Shown: positions 1 through 6,110, numbered from the stretch's first letter. The stretch: 7,283 nt of DNA from Anaerolineaceae bacterium (GCA_030620065.1 JAUXFJ010000077.1:1-7283); one strand, 5' to 3'. Notes: generated by a model from the sequence alone, not told the origin. Translations and numbers: made by a program.

Positions 1-153
1 CGAAGCTTGAAAGGTTCATTGGCACGTGCGTTAAGAACGTCATTGAGTGAGCATGAGGTTGAACAACTTCTGGAGTTTATGACGACGCTGCGAGATGAAG
101 CGGTTGCAAACAAAGCAGTTTCGAAAGAAGACATGGAACAGAAGGAGGCATAA
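1..153 (+). CDS. C-terminal tail of an unidentified protein (5' end outside the window)
   Basis: The first frame is open from base 1 to a TAA at 151-153 and gives the last 50 residues of a protein. The tail is hydrophilic and helical in character: a basic stretch (SLKGSLARALRTSLS), then an acidic/hydrophobic amphipathic helix (EHEVEQLLEFMTTLRDEAV), then a charged end (KEDMEQKEA). A final LSxxEhxxLLxhhxxLR helix is reminiscent of the C-terminal dimerisation helix of MarR-type winged-helix regulators, but this is only a resemblance and the DNA-binding part is not in the window. It does not look like the C terminus of NusA or YlxR, the usual genes before infB. A 118-base gap separates it from infB, so co-transcription is possible but not shown. 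Coding status is likely because the composition is protein-like and a gap with regulatory signals follows. Confidence 0.6.
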   Translation, partial: RSLKGSLARALRTSLSEHEVEQLLEFMTTLRDEAVANKAVSKEDMEQKEA

Positions 154-163
154 GATGGATTAA
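142..163 (+). other. Strong Shine-Dalgarno followed by a two-codon minimal ORF
   Basis: AAGGAGG at 142-148, inside the last codons of the upstream gene, is the best Shine-Dalgarno match in the window. It sits six bases before an ATG at 155-157, which is ideal spacing. That ATG is followed by one GAT codon and then TAA (161-163), so the only peptide is Met-Asp. It may be a chance by-product of lysine/glutamate codons, a remnant of a lost downstream gene, or a ribosome-stalling minimal ORF. The signal itself is visible; any function is speculation. Confidence 0.3.
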
Positions 164-198
164 TCCCATCCGCCTGTCTTGCTCAACGGCCAATCTTT

Positions 199-217
199 TT
201 TCGATCAGTGATCGAAA
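199..217 (+). promoter_or_regulatory. Perfect 19-bp palindrome upstream of infB, candidate operator
   Basis: TTTCGATCAGTGATCGAAA is a perfect inverted repeat: nine bases, one central G, nine bases. It lies 55 bases before the infB start and just upstream of a possible -10 hexamer, so it would overlap the -35 zone. The length and symmetry suit a dimeric winged-helix repressor. As RNA it could form an 8-bp stem with a three-base loop, but no T tract follows it on either strand, which argues against an intrinsic terminator. Operator function is inferred. Confidence 0.45.
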
Positions 218-232
218 TTTATAAAAGTTGCG

Positions 233-238
233 TAGAAT
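233..238 (+). promoter_or_regulatory. infB: Possible -10 hexamer of an infB promoter (weak)
   Basis: TAGAAT matches five of six bases of the sigma-70 -10 consensus and is 33 bases upstream of the infB start codon. The matching -35 position, about 210-215, reads GATCGA and is poor. That position falls inside the 199-217 palindrome, as would be expected for an activator- or repressor-controlled promoter. infB might instead be read from an upstream promoter outside the window. Confidence 0.25.
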
Positions 239-271
239 GATTGTGGTTATTTGTAGTATTGGAGGCGCCTT

Positions 272-2056
272 ATGAGTGATGATGGGAAGAAAATCATTGA
301 ACTCCCTTACAGCTTAACAGTTAGAGAATTAGCGGTTTTGGTTGATAACAGTCCGATACAGGTCATTAAAGTCTTAATGGCAAATGGGGTTATGGCAAGT
401 ATTAACCAGCAAATCGATTTTGATACAGCTGCAGTTGTTGCCACCGAACTTGGATTCGAACCTCAGCTGGAACAAACAGAAGATGAAGTCAAAGAAGTCG
501 GGGAAGTGCCATTATGGCGGCGGTTGATTGAAGATGAAGACCCCGCGCTATTGGAAAATAGACCCCCCATTGTGACGATCCTTGGTCATGTTGACCATGG
601 GAAAACGACACTTTTGGATGCGATTCGCCATACAGATGTCGCTGGTGGGGAGGCAGGTGGTATCACGCAGCACATCGGCGCATATCAGATTGAGCGGAAT
701 AAACGTTTGATTACATTCATGGATACACCCGGACATGCTGCTTTTACATCGATGCGCGCACGCGGTGCGCAAGGTGCAGATATTGTTGTTTTAGTCGTCG
801 CGGCAGATGATGGCGTAATGCCTCAAACGCGTGAAGCCGCAAATCATGCTAAAGCTGCGCAGGTTCCCGTTATTGTGGCATTGAATAAGATTGATAAGCC
901 AGATGCGAACCTGGAATTAGCCAAACGGCAACTTTCCGAGATTGGGCTTACACCAGATGAGTGGGATGGGGATACAATTGTTGTTCCGGTTTCCGCGACA
1001 AAGAAACAAGGATTGGAAGACCTTTTGGAAGCCATTCTGCTTGTCGCAGATAACAATACTATCAAAGCCAATTCCGGAGGACACTGCATCGGTACTGTTG
1101 TGGAAGCGGAGTTAAGAAAAACGACCGGGCCTATGGTAACGCTCCTGGTTCAAAATGGAACTTTGAAGCTTGGCGATATAGTTGTGGCTGGCGAAGGCTA
1201 TGGACGATTAAAGGCAATGTTTGATCAGCGATCCCAAAGGATCAAGGAAGCTGTCCCTTCAACGCCTGTGGTAGTTATGGGTTTGAATAACCTTCCAAAG
1301 GCTGGCGATCTGTTCCAGATTGTTGGAAGCGAAAAGGAAGCCCGTGCGATTATAGAAAAACGCAAAGAAGAGAGCGAATCACGTCAACACAGCAAACGAG
1401 CCACATTGGAAGAACTTTTCGCCAAGTATAAATCTGGCCAGACTAAAGAGCTACGCATAATTTTGAAAGCTGATGTGCAGGGTTCGTTGGAGCCTATCAT
1501 TAATTCTTTAGAAGATATTGGCAAGCAGCAAAAGGATATTAACGTTAGTATTCTACATGCAGAGACTGGAAATGTGACAGAAAGCGACGTCATATTGGCG
1601 GCTGCATCTGATGCAATTGTATTTGGTTTCAATGTGTCTGCCGATGTAAGCTCGCGGCGTTTAGCTGATACCGAAGGTGTCTCGATTCGCCTTTATGAAA
1701 TTATCTACCGTCTTATGGAAGACGTTGAGAAAGCTTTACAGGGTCTTCTGGAACCAGAAATGGTTGAAAAACAAATCGGACGGGCAAATGTTCTGGCAAT
1801 ATTCAAGGTTTCAAAGCATGGGACTGCGGCTGGTTGCAGGGTGATCGATGGGGAGCTGAAGCGCAATGCCCATGTACGAGTGCTGCGCGATAATGAAGCC
1901 ATATTTACAGGAGAAATGGCCTCATTAAAACGTGAAAAGGAAGATGTGCGCAATGTCCGTGAGGGGATGGAATGCGGAGCGACATTAAAAGGCTTTTCCG
2001 ATTTTGAAGTTGGAGATGTTTTGGAATGCTTCGTTATAGAGAAGTTTGGTGGATGA
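272..2056 (+). CDS. infB: Translation initiation factor IF-2
   Basis: IF-2 is the cytoplasmic GTPase that places fMet-tRNA on the 30S subunit and promotes 50S joining. The 594-residue product has a compact IF2_N domain at about residues 9-62, a short acidic linker, and then the G domain. The GTPase motifs are all present: GHVDHGKT (105-112, P-loop), GGITQHIGAY (129-138, switch I), DTPGH (151-155, switch II), NKID (205-208) and SAT (241-243). The beta-barrel domain II follows, then domain 3 (about 385-490), and a C-terminal fMet-tRNA-binding barrel containing FKVSKHGTAAGC (511-522). It is much shorter than enterobacterial IF-2 (about 890 residues) because the long charged N-terminal extension is missing, a form common in other phyla. 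The ATG at 272 is supported by GGAGG at 261-265 with six-base spacing. It heads the infB-rbfA-DHH-truB cluster. Confidence 0.98.
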   Translation: MSDDGKKIIELPYSLTVRELAVLVDNSPIQVIKVLMANGVMASINQQIDFDTAAVVATELGFEPQLEQTEDEVKEVGEVPLWRRLIEDEDPALLENRPPIVTILGHVDHGKTTLLDAIRHTDVAGGEAGGITQHIGAYQIERNKRLITFMDTPGHAAFTSMRARGAQGADIVVLVVAADDGVMPQTREAANHAKAAQVPVIVALNKIDKPDANLELAKRQLSEIGLTPDEWDGDTIVVPVSATKKQGLEDLLEAILLVADNNTIKANSGGHCIGTVVEAELRKTTGPMVTLLVQNGTLKLGDIVVAGEGYGRLKAMFDQRSQRIKEAVPSTPVVVMGLNNLPKAGDLFQIVGSEKEARAIIEKRKEESESRQHSKRATLEELFAKYKSGQTKELRIILKADVQGSLEPIINSLEDIGKQQKDINVSILHAETGNVTESDVILAAASDAIVFGFNVSADVSSRRLADTEGVSIRLYEIIYRLMEDVEKALQGLLEPEMVEKQIGRANVLAIFKVSKHGTAAGCRVIDGELKRNAHVRVLRDNEAIFTGEMASLKREKEDVRNVREGMECGATLKGFSDFEVGDVLECFVIEKFGG

Positions 2057-2091
2057 TCCTGGATTAGAATATCTACGCGGGTAAAGAGAAT

Positions 2092-2478
2092 ATGCCATCA
2101 GGAATACGATTAAAAAGAATAAGAGACCGAATAAAACAGATCTTGTCAATTCTGTTGCAAACCAGGGTTGAAGACCCGCGCCTGGAGGGTATTTACATCA
2201 CGGGTGTTGAGGTTGACCGAGAGTTAGACTTTGCCAATATTTATGTTTCAGCTATTGAAGGTCAAGACCGAGCGCAAGAAGCCATCGCCGCATTGAATCA
2301 TGCGCGTGGATTTCTGAAATTTGAGCTGGCGCAGGAAATTGATCTGAGAGTCGTTCCGAAGTTGAGATTTTATTGGGATGAGACTCCCGAAAAAGCGGAC
2401 CGGATTGATACGTTGCTGGCGCAGCTACGGGGTGATTTGCCAGAAGCTAGTGTTGAGGAGGGTGATGAAGATGTATGA
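2092..2478 (+). CDS. rbfA: Ribosome-binding factor A
   Basis: RbfA is a small KH-like protein that binds the immature 30S subunit near 16S rRNA helix 1 and assists late maturation. The 128-residue product has the usual length and the family signatures: an N-terminal RLKRIRDRIKQIL helix, VEDPRLEGIYITGVEVDRELDFANIYVS (about residues 22-49) and the closing PKLRFYWDET (about 90-99), followed by an acidic tail. It starts 35 bases after infB. The ATG at 2092 is preceded by only a weak purine stretch (AAAGAGAA, 2083-2090), so translation may depend on coupling to infB. Its 3' end overlaps the start of the DHH gene by eight bases, and its acidic last codons carry that gene's Shine-Dalgarno sequence. 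The infB-rbfA order is conserved widely in bacteria. Confidence 0.95.
   Translation: MPSGIRLKRIRDRIKQILSILLQTRVEDPRLEGIYITGVEVDRELDFANIYVSAIEGQDRAQEAIAALNHARGFLKFELAQEIDLRVVPKLRFYWDETPEKADRIDTLLAQLRGDLPEASVEEGDEDV
2456..2461 (+). promoter_or_regulatory. Shine-Dalgarno that fixes the DHH gene start
   Basis: AGGAGG at 2456-2461 lies in the last codons of rbfA. It is three bases before an in-frame ATG at 2465 and nine bases before a second in-frame ATG at 2471. Only the second gives workable spacing, so 2471 is preferred. The resulting eight-base overlap with rbfA indicates translational coupling. Confidence 0.7.
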
Positions 2479-3487
2479 TTCAATCGATGAAGCAATCAAA
2501 GTAAAGTTTGCCGAATCTCAATCAATCTTAATTGTTTCGCATATCCGTCCAGATGGTGATGCAGTGGGTTCTTTATTGGGATTAGGGCTGGCTTTGATCC
2601 ATCAAGGCAAAGCTGTCCAGATGGTGCTTGAAGACGGATTACCCGATAAGTATCTACCTTTGAGCGGTAGTGACCTTGTCAGAAGGACAGCGCAGGGCGA
2701 ATTTGATATGTCCATCGTCGTTGATTGCTCCGATATTGAACGGACAGGTTCAGTCCTTTCTAACATCAGCAAACCTGATTTGAATATTGATCATCATAAA
2801 ACCAACCTGAATTTTGCTGCTTTAAATTTAGTTGAGGCGGATTCAGTTGCAACAGCAGCTACCTTGGCTGAGCATATGCCCTCGTGGGGTTTGGAAATTG
2901 ATTGCGCAGTTGCCTCTTGTTTATTGACCGGCATCATTGCTGACACGATCGGTTTCCGTACTTCGAATATTAGTGCTCAGGCTTTACGCCTTTCAGCTGA
3001 TTTAATTGATAAAGGGGCTGATCTGCCCAAGTTATATCGCCAAACATTGGTCAGCCGTTCGTTTGAGGCAATAGGTTTTTGGGGTGCAGGTTTGAACCGA
3101 TTGGGGCGCGATGGTGCGATTGTGTGGGCAAGCTTAACCCTTGATGATAGAAGGAAAATCGGGTATCCTGATGATGATGATGCTGATCTCATCAACATCC
3201 TTGCTGCAATCGGTGACGCGAAAATCGCTATTATCTTTGTAGAGCATGAAAATGGCAGTGTTAAGGTCAGTTGGCGAGCGCAGGCGGGCATTGATGTTTC
3301 CGGGATTGCATTAAGCTTTGGAGGCGGGGGGCATGCAGCTGCAGCAGGTGTTGATATCCAAGGGGACTTGACAGAGGTAAGGGATTCAGTCATTCAGGCA
3401 ACAAAAGTATTATTGGCTGAGACGTTTGCCAGTAAAAATAATAAAATCTTAGTGGAAGAGGAAAAAGGGGAACATAAATATGGATAA
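2471..3487 (+). CDS. DHH/DHHA1 family phosphoesterase, NrnA-like (oligoribonuclease / pAp phosphatase)
   Basis: NrnA-type enzymes are cytoplasmic Mn-dependent phosphoesterases that degrade very short RNAs and, in several members, dephosphorylate pAp. The 338-residue product has the usual two-domain layout. The N-terminal DHH domain shows motif I HIRPDGD (24-30), motif II VVDCSD (83-88), the DHH triad (107-109) and motif IV ADTIGFRTSN (157-166), giving a complete metal-ligand set. The C-terminal DHHA1 domain has the substrate-binding loop FGGGGHAAAAG (283-293). A conserved RS-type substrate motif reads SWRAQ here (267-271), so the serine after the arginine is replaced. A short DDDD run (234-237) comes from a GAT repeat. 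A longer reading frame starting at 2378 would overlap rbfA by 101 bases and was rejected. Family assignment is firm; the exact substrate is inferred. nrnA would be the natural symbol if activity is confirmed. Confidence 0.92.
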   Translation: MYDSIDEAIKVKFAESQSILIVSHIRPDGDAVGSLLGLGLALIHQGKAVQMVLEDGLPDKYLPLSGSDLVRRTAQGEFDMSIVVDCSDIERTGSVLSNISKPDLNIDHHKTNLNFAALNLVEADSVATAATLAEHMPSWGLEIDCAVASCLLTGIIADTIGFRTSNISAQALRLSADLIDKGADLPKLYRQTLVSRSFEAIGFWGAGLNRLGRDGAIVWASLTLDDRRKIGYPDDDDADLINILAAIGDAKIAIIFVEHENGSVKVSWRAQAGIDVSGIALSFGGGGHAAAAGVDIQGDLTEVRDSVIQATKVLLAETFASKNNKILVEEEKGEHKYG

Positions 3488-4394
3488 TGATAATTTCAAT
3501 ATAAAAAACTCTGTTTCTGGCGTGCTTGTTGTTGATAAACCAGTTGGGATGACCTCCCATGATGTCGTGCAGGTCATACGTAGAGGTACCGATATGCGCA
3601 GGGTAGGGCATACTGGCACTTTAGACCCCCGGGCTTCAGGCGTTTTGGTTGTATTAATCGGCCCTGCAGTTCGTTTGAGCCAATATATATCTGCTTCTGA
3701 TAAGCGCTATCAAGCGGTCGTAGAAATGGGTGTTGAAACTGATACCTACGATGGCGATGGAGAGATTACAAGCCGCGCTCCTGTAGATATCAGCTTCGAA
3801 GAAATCGAAGAAGCTCTAAGTGGATTTGTTGGTGAAATTGAACAAATGCCGCCTGCCTATTCTGCGATCAAAGTCAAAGGCCGCAGAGCCTACGATATGG
3901 CCAGGAAGGGCGAAGAATTTGAGCTAGAGCCGCGCAAGATCAATGTTTACAATCTTGAGCTGCTTGAATGGGATCCCCCTGAGGCAGTCGTTGATGTACA
4001 TTGTTCATCTGGAACTTACGTGCGATCCTTGGCACATGATTTGGGAGAAGTTTTGGCATGCGGGGCAAATTTGACTGGTTTACGACGCACTAAAAATGGA
4101 CAATTTGCACTGCGGGACGCGGTTCCTTTGCGAAAACTACAGGAAACTTTTACCGACGGGGATTGGTATAAGTATCTCATTCCAGCTGCTGAGGCATTAA
4201 GTGATTGGTATTCTATTGAATTATCCTTTGAGCAGGTGGATGAGGTCAAGCACGGTCACCGAATTGTCGCCGAAGAAGAAATGCCTGCGGGAAAGCTGGC
4301 ACGCGCAGTCAGTGGGCAAGGTGAATTGGTTGCCTTGATGGAATATGTTGAAGAAACGAAGGAATGGCAGCCACGAAAGGTCTTCTTTTCATAG
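3480..4394 (+). CDS. truB: tRNA pseudouridine(55) synthase TruB
   Basis: TruB converts U55 in the T-loop of elongator tRNAs to pseudouridine and also acts as a tRNA chaperone. The 304-residue product carries the family hallmarks: GVLVVDKPVGMTSHDVV (14-30), then RRVGHTGTLDPRASGVL (40-56) with the catalytic aspartate at D49. The KRYQAVVEMGVETDTYDGDGE region (75-95), MPPAYSAIKVKGRRAYD (123-139) and CSSGTYVRSLAHDLG (175-189) follow. The last ~75 residues form a PUA-like TruB C-terminal domain. The start codon overlaps the end of the DHH gene by eight bases and is preceded by AAGGGG (3465-3470) at nine-base spacing, so coupled translation is likely. It is the last gene of the operon, with an intrinsic terminator shortly downstream. 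The usual downstream partners ribF and rpsO are absent here. Confidence 0.97.
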   Translation: MDNDNFNIKNSVSGVLVVDKPVGMTSHDVVQVIRRGTDMRRVGHTGTLDPRASGVLVVLIGPAVRLSQYISASDKRYQAVVEMGVETDTYDGDGEITSRAPVDISFEEIEEALSGFVGEIEQMPPAYSAIKVKGRRAYDMARKGEEFELEPRKINVYNLELLEWDPPEAVVDVHCSSGTYVRSLAHDLGEVLACGANLTGLRRTKNGQFALRDAVPLRKLQETFTDGDWYKYLIPAAEALSDWYSIELSFEQVDEVKHGHRIVAEEEMPAGKLARAVSGQGELVALMEYVEETKEWQPRKVFFS

Positions 4395-4425
4395 TTATTC
4401 CTGAAGTCTGATCTTTGAATTAAGA

Positions 4426-4465
4426 TATCCCTTTCTTCATTTACCTGAGGTAAGGGATAATTTTT
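4426..4465 (+). terminator. Intrinsic terminator after truB
   Basis: TATCCCTT (4426-4433) pairs perfectly with AAGGGATA (4452-4459), followed at once by ATTTTTATT. A second hairpin, TTACC-TGA-GGTAA, can form inside the loop and stack on GGGATA. It begins 32 bases after the truB stop and would end the infB-rbfA-DHH-truB transcript. Confidence 0.75.
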
Positions 4466-4487
4466 ATTGGATTACGTGTCTCTTGGG

Positions 4488-4517
4488 TTTCAATGGTAAT
4501 ATTTGTGGTGATATGCT
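4488..4517 (+). promoter_or_regulatory. Weak candidate promoter for the ThyX-like gene
   Basis: TTTCAA (4488-4493) and TATGCT (4512-4517) are separated by 18 bases and each match the sigma-70 hexamers only partly. A promoter is expected in this gap because the preceding operon ends in a terminator and the next gene starts 160 bases later. The exact position is uncertain. Confidence 0.25.
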
Positions 4518-4527
4518 AAAGTTTAGC
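4515..4527 (+). promoter_or_regulatory. 13-bp palindrome overlapping the candidate -10 box
   Basis: GCTAAAGTTTAGC is a perfect inverted repeat (six bases, central G, six bases). It overlaps the end of the TATGCT hexamer, a position where a bound repressor would block initiation. Short palindromes arise by chance in AT-rich DNA, so operator function is only a suggestion. Confidence 0.25.
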
Positions 4528-4536
4528 GTTTGATGC

Positions 4537-4585
4537 AGGGCTCAGGTAAGAAGTCAAATTCAACGAGTGAACCCTTGCCTGGAGC
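4537..4585 (+). promoter_or_regulatory. Structured leader with two mutually exclusive hairpins
   Basis: GCTC-AGGTAAG (4540-4550) can pair with CTTGCCT-G-GAGC (4574-4585) in an 11-bp stem with one bulged G and one G.U pair. Alternatively AGGGCTCA (4537-4544) can pair with TGAACCCT (4568-4575) with one mismatch. The two stems share bases and cannot coexist. No T tract follows, so a classical transcription attenuator is not seen, and no named riboswitch was recognised. Confidence 0.35.
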
Positions 4586-4603
4586 GGCTCGATAATAGCA
4601 AGT

Positions 4604-4624
4604 ATGAAACTTGGAGGATTCTAG
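4604..4624 (+). CDS. Possible six-codon upstream ORF before the ThyX-like gene
   Basis: ATG at 4604 opens a six-codon frame encoding MKLGGF and stops at TAG 4622-4624, three bases before the ThyX-like start codon. The GGAGG that serves that gene (4613-4617) lies inside this frame. It has no good Shine-Dalgarno of its own, so it may be chance. Confidence 0.15.
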   Translation: MKLGGF

Positions 4625-4627
4625 GAA

Positions 4628-6055
4628 ATGCAAACTGAACGTCGAATCTATCGCTTAAGTCCCGATCAGTTAAGTGCTGAAACGATAGCGGTCACTTTTG
4701 CCAAGACTTCACGTTCTCCCAAGACGTTTGACGAGATTGCGGCTGAATTAAATGACGAAAAGTCTGCAAAGTTCAATGAGAAGTGGGTTGTTGGGTATGG
4801 GCATGCTTCTGTTGCGGAACATGCCGTCTTGCATTTGGCTTTAGAAAACGTCTCTAGGTTGGCTATTGAAACGATAGAGGGCAATCGTTTGGCTTCCTAT
4901 ACTGAAAAATCTACTCGTTATCAGGAATGGGATAATGATGCATTTATTATTCCTCCAGAAGTTAAAGGTTCAAGGAAAGAGAAACTTTATGTAGGGACTT
5001 GTGAGATGCTCTTTGAGGCTTATCAACAGGCCCTTGGAGTGTTGAGGACATGGGCTGAAAAAAAACATCCTCATCAAGAGGAGGAAAGTGACAAAGCCTG
5101 GCAACAGCGTATCTGTTCCAAGGTAACCGATGTCTGTCGTTTTCTTCTTCCGGCAGCAGCGATGGCGAACGTGGGTGTGACGATCAATGCGCGCACACTT
5201 GAGTATGCAATAAAGAAATTGTTGACATCTCCTTTGGCTGAAGTGCGCCAGATAGGCGAGGAAGTCAAGGCAGTTGCTCTGCAGGAACTTCCGACGCTGG
5301 TTAAATATGCCAATCCAATGGAATATTTGGGAGGTATCCAGGCTGCCTATAAATCGCTTGCCGATCGAAGCCTTGGGGCTTCAGGCACCAACTGGTGCAA
5401 ACTACTTGCTTTTGATCCTGAGGGTGAAGCAAAGATACTTGCCGCGTTGCTGTATCGCTTTGGGCGCAACTCTTATCAATCCTGTTATGATCAAGTCATA
5501 TCTTTGGATACGGCTAGCCGCGTTGATCTTGTTGACGAGTTGTTCAAGGACACTGGTGAGTTCGATGTTCCTCTGCGGGAATTGGAGTACACGAGCTATG
5601 TGTTTGATGTCATTATGGATCAGGGAGCTTATTTTGAGTTCAAAAGGCATCGCATGATGAGTCAAACAGCCCAGTCATTGACTGCAGCGTTAGGGTTTTC
5701 TTTGCCAAGGGCATTCAACGAAGCAGGTTTTGAGCAAACTTATATTGAAACAATGCGCCGAGGTGCAGAGGCTTATAAGCAGCTTGCAGCCTGGAATCCG
5801 AACGTGGCGGCGTACATTGTCCCAAATGCTTTCAACCGCAGGGTTCTATTTGAGCTAAACTTACGTGAGTTGTTTCACTTCAGCCGATTGCGCTGTGCAT
5901 CCAATGCACATTTTTCTATCAGACGTGTTGCGCGGAGAATGATTGAGGATATTAGATTACATCATCCCGTTTTTTTATCCCACTTATGTGTAGATTGCAG
6001 CGAAACTTCGCGGGATATTGAATTAGAATATTTTAAAGAAGTATCGATGTACTAG
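4628..6055 (+). CDS. thyX: Tandem-domain ThyX-like protein (FAD-dependent thymidylate synthase homologue)
   Basis: ThyX makes dTMP from dUMP using FAD, NADPH and methylene-tetrahydrofolate. At 475 residues this product is about twice the usual ThyX length (around 220-250) and contains two ThyX-like halves. The first half has GHASVAEH (58-65) and NRLASYTEKSTRY (86-98), then a CRFLLPAAAMANVGVTINARTLE-type segment (170-192). The second has FKRHRMMSQTAQSL (338-351) and a NLRELFHFSRLRCASNAHFSIRR segment (411-433) equivalent to the family's C-terminal dUMP/FAD-binding helix. Neither half has a full RHRxxSxxExSxRY signature; the conserved residues are split between them. The C terminus carries a CVDC pair (454-457). 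The start at 4628 uses GGAGG (4613-4617) at a long ten-base spacing. Membership of the ThyX superfamily is clear; whether it makes dTMP or does something related is not known from sequence. Confidence 0.85.
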   Translation: MQTERRIYRLSPDQLSAETIAVTFAKTSRSPKTFDEIAAELNDEKSAKFNEKWVVGYGHASVAEHAVLHLALENVSRLAIETIEGNRLASYTEKSTRYQEWDNDAFIIPPEVKGSRKEKLYVGTCEMLFEAYQQALGVLRTWAEKKHPHQEEESDKAWQQRICSKVTDVCRFLLPAAAMANVGVTINARTLEYAIKKLLTSPLAEVRQIGEEVKAVALQELPTLVKYANPMEYLGGIQAAYKSLADRSLGASGTNWCKLLAFDPEGEAKILAALLYRFGRNSYQSCYDQVISLDTASRVDLVDELFKDTGEFDVPLRELEYTSYVFDVIMDQGAYFEFKRHRMMSQTAQSLTAALGFSLPRAFNEAGFEQTYIETMRRGAEAYKQLAAWNPNVAAYIVPNAFNRRVLFELNLRELFHFSRLRCASNAHFSIRRVARRMIEDIRLHHPVFLSHLCVDCSETSRDIELEYFKEVSMY

Positions 6056-6070
6056 ATCCAGCCTTGTAAC

Positions 6071-6110
6071 CATTTTTCATCGTTGAAATTAAAATGACCA
6101 TATTTTATTT
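6071..6110 (+). terminator. Weak AT-rich hairpin after the ThyX-like gene
   Basis: TTTCA-TCGT-TGAAA is nested inside CATT...AATG with a four-base bulge (6071-6096). It is followed by TATTTTATTT about four bases later. The stem has little GC content, so it is at best a weak terminator. The rest of the 6056-6214 spacer shows no convincing promoter pair. Confidence 0.25.

Noticed and set aside
154..170. Hairpin GATGG-ATTAATC-CCATC as a terminator of the upstream gene
   Set aside because: No T tract follows the stem; the nearest one (195-201) is 25 bases downstream with no good stem directly before it.
1218..1235. TGATCAGCGATC inside infB as a related operator
   Set aside because: The symmetry is imperfect and it is explained by conserved coding sequence (FDQRS).
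548..1953. Several - strand reading frames of 74-82 codons opposite infB
   Set aside because: They lie antisense to a strongly conserved gene, show no recognisable domain and have compositions typical of shadow frames.
2378..2470. Longer N terminus for the DHH protein starting at ATG 2378
   Set aside because: It would overlap rbfA by 101 bases, the added residues do not resemble the family, and the Shine-Dalgarno at 2456-2461 points to 2471.
2977..3393. A 138-codon - strand frame opposite the DHH gene
   Set aside because: It is antisense to a gene with complete catalytic motifs, and its proline/serine/alanine-rich sequence is typical of a shadow frame.
5274..5657. A 127-codon + strand frame inside the ThyX-like gene
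   Set aside because: It runs out of frame within a well-supported coding region and has no recognisable domain.
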